DNA of 5,299 nucleotides, taken from positions 1 to 5,299 of the forward strand of contig SVCR01000141.1 in assembly GCA_015058265.1 (NCBI GenBank), given 5' to 3'. Within the stretch, counting starts at the first letter, position 1, and every line of letters begins with the position of its first letter. Made by a program: the position numbers and the translations under genes. Positions 1 through 5,299 of this stretch are shown here, piece after piece. Under the pieces are notes generated by a model. It ran no database searches. It was not told where the DNA came from and was given only the letters and a program-made list of their open reading frames with translations. The DNA is from Clostridiales bacterium. GTDB taxonomy: Bacteria; Bacillota_A; Clostridia; Peptostreptococcales; Anaerovoracaceae.

Positions 1-96
1 CTTGATAAAGATGAGCCGAACAAGGTTCTCTATGCAGTTCTGGGTGCTGCTGCCGTAGCAGCGATACTCGTACTCAAGTTTTATGTTAAATTATGA
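1..96 (+). CDS. C-terminal end of an unidentified protein with a terminal membrane helix (partial)
   Basis: Frame 1 is open from the left edge to a TGA at 94-96, giving 31 residues. The visible part starts with a charged stretch (LDKDEPNK). It is followed by about 17 mostly small and hydrophobic residues rich in Ala, Val and Leu, and closes with a short basic tail (KFYVKL). This looks like a single C-terminal transmembrane helix, probably with the last residues in the cytoplasm by the positive-inside rule. Its stop codon overlaps the start of the YlmH-like gene in an ATGA motif, so the two are almost certainly in one operon and translationally coupled. In other Firmicutes the neighbours of ylmH include the membrane protein YlmG, but the fragment is too short to assign to that or any other family. 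Confidence 0.7.
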   Translation, partial: LDKDEPNKVLYAVLGAAAVAAILVLKFYVKL

Positions 97-854
97 CGAA
101 AGATGAAGTAATTGTTTCGAAGATAGAAGACCGTATATCTCAATGTGTCAGCGGGTATTATGTGACATCGACAGGATTCCTGGATTCTCATGAGCAGGCT
201 CTTGCAGCTGTTGCAAGCAGGAATTCTGCGGGGATGAGGCCACTGATGTACGGAGGATATGAGGCTGCCGAGCGCAGGATGCTGGTGTGCATACCGACGG
301 ACATCCCATTTACGGATGAAGAGGCGACAGAGGGTCTCCTTTCTGTGCTCAGAGTAGAGAAACCGGCGATCTCACGTGAGCTGACACATCGTGATTACCT
401 CGGATCTATGCTCGGACTCGGGATAGACAGGAGCGTGACAGGGGATATCCTCGTGCGTCCGGACGGAGCGGATATCATCATCGTTCCTGAGATCGCGGAC
501 TTTCTGCTCAGCGAATACAGGCAGGTCGGAAGGACCAATATCAAGACGAGCCTGGTTCCGATAAGCGCGCTCATACTTCCTGAGATCAGGACTCAGACGA
601 TAAGGGACACAGTGCCGTCTGCAAGGCTTGATACCGTCACATCTTCGGCTTTCAAGCTCTCGCGCAGCAAGGCAGCCGACGCGATCAGAGCGGGCCTGGT
701 TTCTGTGGATCATATGGAGAACCTCAAGCCTGATGCCAAGGTGGAAGAGGGGGCGGTACTGGTCCTCAAGGGGAAAGGCAAAGCCGTCCTTGCAGAGATC
801 GGAGGAGAGTCAAAGAAAGGCCGCATCTGGATCAAGATAGAGAAGTATATTTGA
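93..854 (+). CDS. ylmH: YlmH-like S4-domain RNA-binding protein
   Basis: This 253-residue protein matches the YlmH family in length and layout. The N-terminal half is the family-specific domain, with the hallmark segment THRDYLGSMLGLGIDR at about 98-113, followed by a GDI and the IIIVPEIADFL stretch. The C-terminal part (about 178-240) is an S4 RNA-binding domain: ARLDTV, then LSRSKAADAIRAGLV and a strand around VLVLKGKGK. YlmH proteins are cytoplasmic. In Bacillus subtilis YlmH has been linked to ribosome-associated quality control, where it acts on stalled 50S peptidyl-tRNA complexes, so a similar role is inferred here. The start ATG at 93 overlaps the upstream stop (ATGA). No clear Shine-Dalgarno sequence lies before it, which suggests translation depends on the upstream gene. 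The next gene, a tRNA nucleotidyltransferase, starts 31 bases downstream, so both act on translation RNAs. Confidence 0.88.
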   Translation: MTKDEVIVSKIEDRISQCVSGYYVTSTGFLDSHEQALAAVASRNSAGMRPLMYGGYEAAERRMLVCIPTDIPFTDEEATEGLLSVLRVEKPAISRELTHRDYLGSMLGLGIDRSVTGDILVRPDGADIIIVPEIADFLLSEYRQVGRTNIKTSLVPISALILPEIRTQTIRDTVPSARLDTVTSSAFKLSRSKAADAIRAGLVSVDHMENLKPDAKVEEGAVLVLKGKGKAVLAEIGGESKKGRIWIKIEKYI

Positions 855-872
855 AAATCAGCAATATGCAGA

Positions 873-880
873 AGGATGGA
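873..880 (+). promoter_or_regulatory. ribosome binding site for the tRNA nucleotidyltransferase GTG start
   Basis: AGGATGGA is a one-mismatch version of AGGAGGA and lies 5 bases before the GTG at 886. It supports this GTG as the true start. The nearer ATG at 866 is in a different frame, and the first in-frame ATG is far inside the catalytic domain. Confidence 0.65.
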
Positions 881-885
881 TCTCT

Positions 886-2283
886 GTGCAAAGTAGCAGA
901 TCGAATGAAGAGAAGATAGAAAAACGAATAGCGAAACTCGTTGAAGCTGCCGGCGGAAGGACATTCTACGTCGGCGGCCTTGTTCGTGACAGGCTTCTCG
1001 GCACAGAGAACAAGGATATAGATATAGAAGTCCACGGGATAACTCCGGACACTTTGCTCGGCATCCTTGAGAAGATAGGAGAACCGCTTTCTTTCGGAAA
1101 GAGCTTCGGGGTATATTCTCTCCGCGGTCATGATATCGATATAGCGATGCCGCGCAGAGAGCGTGCTGTCGGCAGAGGGCACAGAGACTTCGAGATAGAT
1201 GTTGACCCGTTCATCGGAACCGCAGAAGCGGCGAGGAGAAGAGACTTTACCATCAATGCCATGATGGAGGATGTTATCACGGGAGAGATAATCGACCACT
1301 TCGGCGGGAGAGAGGATCTGAAGAAAGGGATCATCAGACACATCGATGACAAGACCTTCGTCGAAGATCCGCTCAGAGTTCTAAGAGCGGCGCAATTTGC
1401 TGCCAGGTTCAGATTCACAGTTGCTCCGGAGACCATAGAGCTTTGCAGGGACATAGATCTGTCAGTTCTGTCGCGGGAACGAGTCGAGGAGGAGATGAAG
1501 AAAGCTCTGCTCAAATCAGACAAACCTTCAATATTCTTCGAGACATTGAGGGAGATGGATCAGCTCGAGGTGTGGTTCCCGGAGCTCGCTCAGACTATAG
1601 GCGTGGAACAGGACCCGATATATCACCCGGAAGGGGATGTGTGGATCCATACCATGGAAGTCATAGACAGGGCAGCTCAGTATCGTGACCGGGCTTCTTC
1701 GCCATATGCCTTCATGCTGCTTGCAATCACACATGATCTGGGCAAGATCATCACGACCGAATTCGTCAAAGGGCGCATCCATGCTTATGAGCATGAGACC
1801 AAGGGACTTCCGTTAGTGGAGGACATGCTGAGACGGCTGACGGGGGACAAAGGTGTCATCGACTATGTTCTGAATATGGTACCCCTGCACATGCGCCCGA
1901 ACATGGCGGCTTTCTCAAAGCCACCGGTCAAATCTACCAACAAGATGTATGACGCCGCGGCTTCGCCTGAAGATCTGATATATATGTCGATGGCGGACAG
2001 ACCGGTGATGTCGGGAGACGAAGCCTTCAGCGGAGACAGCGACTTCCTGTTCGAGAGGCTGGATATATACCGGGAGATGATGGAGCGTCCGTATGTAAGA
2101 GGGCGTGACCTGATCGAAGCCGGCCTTGAACCGGGAGAGTATTATGCGGAGATACTCGAATATGCGCATAAGCTCAGGCTCGCCGGGATCGACAAGGAGT
2201 CTGCGATGAAGCAGACTCTTGCATATGCCCGGAAGATGCTCGGAAAACGAGGGAAGAAAAGCGATAAAAGCAACAGATATTAA
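886..2283 (+). CDS. cca: CCA tRNA nucleotidyltransferase with HD domain
   Basis: This 465-residue enzyme belongs to the class II tRNA nucleotidyltransferases, which build or repair the 3' CCA end of tRNA from CTP and ATP. Visible motifs in order are: GGLVRD (30-35); the metal-binding carboxylates D44 and D46 in KDIDIE; RRRDFTINAM (117-126); DHFGGREDL (137-145); the nucleotide-selecting EDPLR (160-164) followed by RAAQFAARF; and the ERVEEE helix (198-203). An HD domain follows, with H255 in HPEGDVWIHT, H283-D284 in THDLGK, further histidines at 299 and 303, and LHMRPN later. This layout resembles the HD-containing Cca of E. coli, whose HD domain has phosphohydrolase activity; the same activity here is an inference. 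The flexible loop between motifs (MPRRERAVGRGHRDF) also looks like that of HD-type enzymes. Some bacteria split the job between CC-adding and A-adding enzymes, and that cannot be excluded from this sequence. The C-terminus is very basic (KRGKKSDK), which fits RNA binding. The start is GTG with a good ribosome binding site. No terminator is visible after the stop. Confidence 0.9.
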   Translation: MQSSRSNEEKIEKRIAKLVEAAGGRTFYVGGLVRDRLLGTENKDIDIEVHGITPDTLLGILEKIGEPLSFGKSFGVYSLRGHDIDIAMPRRERAVGRGHRDFEIDVDPFIGTAEAARRRDFTINAMMEDVITGEIIDHFGGREDLKKGIIRHIDDKTFVEDPLRVLRAAQFAARFRFTVAPETIELCRDIDLSVLSRERVEEEMKKALLKSDKPSIFFETLREMDQLEVWFPELAQTIGVEQDPIYHPEGDVWIHTMEVIDRAAQYRDRASSPYAFMLLAITHDLGKIITTEFVKGRIHAYEHETKGLPLVEDMLRRLTGDKGVIDYVLNMVPLHMRPNMAAFSKPPVKSTNKMYDAAASPEDLIYMSMADRPVMSGDEAFSGDSDFLFERLDIYREMMERPYVRGRDLIEAGLEPGEYYAEILEYAHKLRLAGIDKESAMKQTLAYARKMLGKRGKKSDKSNRY

Positions 2284-2310
2284 GGTTTTTGAGGAAGTAC
2301 AAGGGAATTG

Positions 2311-2339
2311 TTGACTTTAGCGATTTAGCGTGATAAAGT
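2311..2339 (+). promoter_or_regulatory. candidate sigma-A promoter for the his operon
   Basis: The -35 box TTGACT (2311-2316) matches five of six consensus bases. A 17-base spacer leads to the -10 box TAAAGT (2334-2339), which matches four of six. The -10 box is preceded by TG plus one base (2331-2333), an extended -10 element. Initiation would be expected near 2346, giving a leader of about 40 bases before the hisZ ATG at 2386. This is a sequence-based prediction. The location, directly before the first his gene and in the largest gap of the window, strengthens it. Confidence 0.65.
2314..2339. repeat. inverted repeat ACTTTA-N14-TAAAGT overlapping the promoter boxes
   Basis: Two perfect 6-base inverted arms, ACTTTA at 2314-2319 and TAAAGT at 2334-2339, have centres 20 bases apart, about two helical turns. 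The left arm overlaps the end of the -35 box and the right arm is the -10 box. Between them runs a near-perfect tandem 8-mer, TTTAGCGA/TTTAGCGT (2316-2331). The geometry would suit an operator for a dimeric repressor, but 6-base arms can occur by chance and no regulator is identified. Confidence 0.35.
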
Positions 2340-2376
2340 GGCAAAGTACACAAAGAGATTCGATCATATTCTGACC

Positions 2377-2382
2377 GGAGGA
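2377..2382 (+). promoter_or_regulatory. ribosome binding site deciding the hisZ start
   Basis: GGAGGA is a strong Shine-Dalgarno sequence ending 3 bases before the ATG at 2386. The spacing is slightly short but workable. No comparable sequence precedes the in-frame GTG at 2338, so this site favours the ATG start. Confidence 0.75.
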
Positions 2383-2385
2383 AAT

Positions 2386-3393
2386 ATGCAGTTTGATCAG
2401 AGTGTTCTTACAGGAACAGAGAAGAGAATATTCGCCCTCAGGACTTTGTACAGCAAATACGGCTACAGCCAGTACAGGATGACAAAGTTCGAGGATTATG
2501 ATCTTTACAGCAGGAACAAGGATTTCCTGCTGTCAGACAGGGTCATAACGTTTACAGATACCAATGGAAGGCTCAAAGCTCTCAAGCCTGACGTTACGCT
2601 TTCTATCGTCAGGAACCTTGCGGACAGGCCGGATGATCTGCAGAGACTGTATTATGACGAGAATGTCTACAGAGTCTCCGAGAGATCAAATACATTCAGA
2701 GAGATCATGCAGATGGGGCTCGAGTGTATCGGTGCTGCTGACAATGCGTGTGTTACCGAAGTGATAGAGCTTGCCGCGAGAAGTCTTGAGATCATATCCG
2801 AAGACCATGATTACATTCTTAAGGTTTCCGACCTGGATATATTGATCGCTCTTGCAGAGGATGCTGCAGGAAGAGGGCTCTTGAGAGACGAGATATTGAG
2901 ACTGGCGGGTGATAAGAATATCCACGGGATAGTCGAGCTGTGCGAGCAGAACAGCATCCCGGAAGACAAATACAGCCCTTTGGTCGCATTGCTCAGATTA
3001 TACGGCAGCGCGGACGAGGTAATGCCGGAACTGCATCGGATATGTGAAGGCACCGGCGCGGCGGATGAATTCTTCGAGCTCGAAAGTGTGCTTGCAGACA
3101 TCGGTGCCGAAGAGGCGGCTCACGTAGTAGTGGACTTCTCAATTATCAGCAATATCAACTATTATAACGGCCTTGCCATAGAAGGATATATCGGGGGGAT
3201 ACCTGAGAGTGTCCTTGTAGGAGGCAGATACGATATGCTGATGAACAGGATGGGCAAGAGATCCCGCGCTATAGGCTTTGCCGTATATCTTGATACTTTG
3301 GCAACCCTCGGAAGGAATGCAGGTGATGATGCTATCGAGAATTTCTTCGTAAATGTCAGAGCCGCAGAGAGGGATCTTGAAGACGAAGACTGA
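2386..3393 (+). CDS. hisZ: ATP phosphoribosyltransferase regulatory subunit HisZ
   Basis: From the ATG at 2386 this is a 335-residue histidyl-tRNA synthetase paralog. HisZ has no tRNA-charging activity; it pairs with the short HisG to form active, histidine-inhibited ATP phosphoribosyltransferase. Visible synthetase-like segments are ALKPDVTLSIVR (65-76), the motif 2 region RLYYDENVYR (87-96) followed by FREIMQMGLE, the NYYNG segment (258-262; HisRS has DYYTG) and VGGRYDML (278-285). Motif 3 is present as AIGFAVYLDTL (295-305), but the ER pair expected in true HisRS is replaced by DT. The C-terminal anticodon-binding domain is also missing, and both points argue for HisZ over HisS. The length is at the short end for the family. 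The longest reading frame begins at GTG 2338, but that codon lies in the predicted -10 box and lacks a ribosome binding site, so the ATG is preferred. hisG follows after 25 bases, which fits the known partnership. Confidence 0.92.
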   Translation: MQFDQSVLTGTEKRIFALRTLYSKYGYSQYRMTKFEDYDLYSRNKDFLLSDRVITFTDTNGRLKALKPDVTLSIVRNLADRPDDLQRLYYDENVYRVSERSNTFREIMQMGLECIGAADNACVTEVIELAARSLEIISEDHDYILKVSDLDILIALAEDAAGRGLLRDEILRLAGDKNIHGIVELCEQNSIPEDKYSPLVALLRLYGSADEVMPELHRICEGTGAADEFFELESVLADIGAEEAAHVVVDFSIISNINYYNGLAIEGYIGGIPESVLVGGRYDMLMNRMGKRSRAIGFAVYLDTLATLGRNAGDDAIENFFVNVRAAERDLEDED

Positions 3394-3405
3394 TCCGTAA
3401 CTGAA

Positions 3406-3412
3406 AGAGGAA
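3406..3412 (+). promoter_or_regulatory. ribosome binding site for hisG
   Basis: AGAGGAA lies in the 25-base gap between hisZ and hisG. It ends 6 bases before the TTG at 3419 but 15 bases before the ATG at 3428, so it fits the TTG start better. Confidence 0.55.
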
Positions 3413-3418
3413 CAGAGA

Positions 3419-4045
3419 TTGGGTACAATGATAAACATCGCGCTTCCTAAGGGAAGGCTCGGAGAGAAAGTATATAAAATGTTCGAAGACGCGGGATTCG
3501 GATGCAGTGATATGTTCGAAGGCCGCAGGCTGATATTCGAGAACAGAGACGCGGGAGTAAGGTACTTCTGGGTCAAGCCGGCAGATGTCCCTATTTATGT
3601 CGAGAGAGGTGCTGCCGATATCGGAGTGGCCGGCAAGGACATACTGCTCGAGTATGAACCTAACGTCTATGAGCTGCTCGACCTCGGCATAGGAAAATGC
3701 CGCATGGCAGTGGCCGCACCGAAGGGCTTTGAAGACGATTCCGAATATCCGCTCAGGGTAGCGACCAAGTTCGTGAATATAGCGCAGAATTATTATTCTT
3801 CCATAGGAAGAGATATAGATATCATCAAGCTCAACGGATCGATAGAGATAGCTCCTATACTCGGACTGTCAGATGTCATATTCGATCTCGTTGAGACGGG
3901 GACTACTCTCAGAGAGAACAACCTCGTTGTTGTTGAGGAGGTCCTTCAGATCAGCGCAAGGCTGATAGCAAATAAATCATCTTACAATTTCAAGAGCAAG
4001 GAGATAAAAGGCTTGCTCGGACAGATAAACGGAGAGAAAAAATGA
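3419..4045 (+). CDS. hisG: ATP phosphoribosyltransferase catalytic subunit HisG, short form
   Basis: HisG condenses ATP with PRPP to phosphoribosyl-ATP, the committed first step of histidine synthesis. At 208 residues this is the short form, which lacks the C-terminal regulatory domain of the roughly 300-residue long form and needs HisZ, encoded just upstream. Visible family segments are IALPKGRLGE (7-16), the VERGAADIGVAGKD stretch (61-74), GIGKCRMAVA (90-99) and the PRPP-binding region SDVIFDLVETGTTLRENNL (151-169). The start is uncertain by three codons. TTG 3419 has a well-spaced ribosome binding site and gives an N-terminus of the same length as I recall for Bacillus HisG. ATG 3428 would give MINIALPKGR with a poorly placed site. 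The stop overlaps the hisD start by four bases (ATGA), so HisG and HisD are probably translationally coupled. Confidence 0.94.
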   Translation: MGTMINIALPKGRLGEKVYKMFEDAGFGCSDMFEGRRLIFENRDAGVRYFWVKPADVPIYVERGAADIGVAGKDILLEYEPNVYELLDLGIGKCRMAVAAPKGFEDDSEYPLRVATKFVNIAQNYYSSIGRDIDIIKLNGSIEIAPILGLSDVIFDLVETGTTLRENNLVVVEEVLQISARLIANKSSYNFKSKEIKGLLGQINGEKK

Positions 4046-5299
4046 TCAGGATAATGGATTATGCAGAGCTCACTCCGGAGGAGATCTTCGCGAGAACTGA
4101 GCCTACTGTCAGCGTTGAAGGTGTCGTATCAGAGATCATCGCGGACGTAATAAAGAACGGAGATGAGGCTCTGGTCAGATATGCAGCAAGATTCGACGGG
4201 ATAGACCCTGACGGCTTTGCGCTGGAGCTCAGCGAAAAAGAAGTGGCAGATGCTATGGATGCTCTGGCAGAGACTGATCCGGGATTCACGGACATTCTGG
4301 ACAGAGCCGCAGCTAATATAGTTAAGTTCCACAGACGGCAGGTGAGGAACAGCTTCATAATCAACGATCCGGGTGTGGTAATGGGCCAGAAGGTAGTTCC
4401 GCTGGAGAGAGCGGGACTGTATGTCCCGGGAGGTACAGCAGCATATCCGTCGACAGTCCTGATGGACTCGATACCGGCGCTGATCGCCGGCTGCAGCGAG
4501 ATCATCATGGTCACTCCTCCGAACGCGGACGGGACTGTGGAGCCTGCAACTGTTGCGGCAGCTCAGGCAGCACAGAAGGCAGTTGCCTCAGCCGGCAGGA
4601 TCCGCATCTTCAAGACAGGAGGAGCTCAGGCGATAGCTGCTCTTGCATACGGAACGGGATCGATCCCTAAGGTAGACAAGATCGTCGGACCGGGCAACGC
4701 TTATGTTGCAGAGGCAAAGCGTCAGGTCTTCGGCAAGGTAGCTATCGACATGATTGCCGGACCAAGTGAGATACTCGCTGTCGCTGACGGGAAGAGTGAT
4801 GCTGCTGTAGTGGCTGCGGACATGCTGTCGCAGGCAGAGCATGACAGAAATGCCAGTGCGGTACTGGTCACAGACTCACGTGAACTGGCTGAGAAGGTGC
4901 AGCAGGAACTGGAAACCCAGCTGGCCGTGCTCGAACGCAGAGAGATAGCATCCGCTTCTATAGATAACAACGGCAAGATCATCATCGCCGACAGCATCGA
5001 TCAGGCGATAGAGATCGCAAACGAGATAGCACCGGAGCACCTGGAGCTGTGCGTGGACAATCCGTTCGACATCCTCGACAAAGTGAAGAACGCCGGATCC
5101 ATATTCCTGGGCAGAAGCTGTCCGGAGGCATTGGGCGACTACTTCGCGGGGCCAAATCACACACTGCCGACCAGCGGAACGGCAAGATTCTCAAGTCCGC
5201 TGTCAGTTGATGATTTCGTAAGAAAGATGCAATATACTTATTATACGGCTGACGCGCTCGCTGAGGTAGCGGAGGATATCGCGGCATTCGCTTGCAAGG
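4042..5299 (+). CDS. hisD: histidinol dehydrogenase HisD (3' end cut by the window)
   Basis: HisD is a zinc enzyme that oxidises L-histidinol to L-histidine in two NAD-dependent steps, the end of the pathway. The frame opens at ATG 4042, overlapping the hisG stop as ATGA, with GGAGAG (4031-4036) five bases upstream. It stays open for 419 codons to the right edge; family members are about 430 residues, so only a short tail is missing. Visible segments are GLYVPGGTAAYPS (125-137), VGPGNAYVAEAKR (215-227), DMIAGPSE (236-243), LSQAEHD (262-268), APEHLEL (330-336) and GDYFAGPNHTLPT (365-377). The residues matching the known E. coli metal and catalytic ligands are all present: Q264, H267, E332, H333, D366 and H373. 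The enzyme should therefore be active. It is the third gene of the his operon, and further his genes are expected beyond the window. Confidence 0.95.
   Translation, partial: MIRIMDYAELTPEEIFARTEPTVSVEGVVSEIIADVIKNGDEALVRYAARFDGIDPDGFALELSEKEVADAMDALAETDPGFTDILDRAAANIVKFHRRQVRNSFIINDPGVVMGQKVVPLERAGLYVPGGTAAYPSTVLMDSIPALIAGCSEIIMVTPPNADGTVEPATVAAAQAAQKAVASAGRIRIFKTGGAQAIAALAYGTGSIPKVDKIVGPGNAYVAEAKRQVFGKVAIDMIAGPSEILAVADGKSDAAVVAADMLSQAEHDRNASAVLVTDSRELAEKVQQELETQLAVLERREIASASIDNNGKIIIADSIDQAIEIANEIAPEHLELCVDNPFDILDKVKNAGSIFLGRSCPEALGDYFAGPNHTLPTSGTARFSSPLSVDDFVRKMQYTYYTADALAEVAEDIAAFACK

Noticed and set aside
832..1341. Minus-strand open frame of 169 codons opposite the start of cca
   Set aside because: It overlaps a clearly conserved catalytic domain on the plus strand, shows no recognisable motif and has no ribosome binding site context; it is a shadow frame.
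2281..2291. T-run after the cca stop as a possible terminator
   Set aside because: Five T residues follow the stop, but no G+C-rich stem precedes them, so a Rho-independent terminator is not supported.
2340..2385. T-box or histidine attenuator in the hisZ leader
   Set aside because: The predicted leader is only about 40 bases, with no run of His codons, no T-box core and no alternative hairpins.
2386..3393. A true histidyl-tRNA synthetase (hisS)
   Set aside because: The motif 3 arginine and the anticodon-binding domain are absent, and the gene sits directly before a short HisG, so HisZ fits better.
3139..3576. Minus-strand open frame of 145 codons across the hisZ-hisG junction
   Set aside because: It lies opposite conserved HisZ and HisG segments and has no family resemblance; it is a shadow frame.
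4059..4514. Minus-strand Ser/Ala-rich open frame of 151 codons opposite hisD
   Set aside because: The low-complexity composition is what the reverse strand of hisD gives; the plus-strand frame holds all the HisD motifs.
1..5299. CRISPR array, insertion sequence, tRNA or rRNA gene, phage or defence genes
   Set aside because: No regular spaced repeats, terminal inverted repeats, transposase, structural RNA signature or defence-family motif was seen; the window is nearly filled by housekeeping genes.

Overview
The window shows no sign of mobile DNA or a novel system. It is a compact, all-plus-strand stretch of a bacterial chromosome, and four of its five reading frames belong to well-known housekeeping families. 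The fifth is a fragment at the left edge. A YlmH-type S4 protein, together with a short-form HisG that depends on HisZ, points to a Firmicute. The moderate G+C, heavy use of AGA/AGG and ATA codons, and GTG/TTG starts fit a gut or oral member of Clostridia. That lineage call is an inference and cannot be narrowed from the sequence alone.

Layout: (1) Bases 1-96 are the last 31 codons of an unidentified protein ending in a membrane-spanning helix. (2) Bases 93-854 encode a YlmH-like RNA-binding protein, coupled to the upstream gene by an ATGA overlap. (3) Bases 886-2283 encode a tRNA nucleotidyltransferase of the CCA-adding class with an HD domain, starting at GTG with a good ribosome binding site. 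(4) Bases 2284-2385 are the main intergenic gap. It holds a convincing promoter (TTGACT, 17 bp, TGA-TAAAGT), a small dyad covering its -35 and -10 boxes, and the hisZ ribosome binding site. (5) From 2386 to the right edge lies the beginning of a histidine biosynthesis operon: hisZ, hisG and hisD, the last cut by the window end.

How the genes work together: HisZ, a catalytically dead histidyl-tRNA synthetase relative, and the short HisG together form ATP phosphoribosyltransferase, the first and feedback-controlled step of histidine synthesis. HisD carries out the last two oxidations. The upstream pair acts on RNA: YlmH at the ribosome and the nucleotidyltransferase at tRNA 3' ends. The promoter before hisZ suggests the his genes can be transcribed separately from the RNA genes, although no terminator is visible between the two blocks.

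The observations most worth a second look are the hisZ start (ATG 2386, not GTG 2338, because the promoter -10 box covers the GTG), the dyad over the promoter, and the TTG-versus-ATG choice for hisG.
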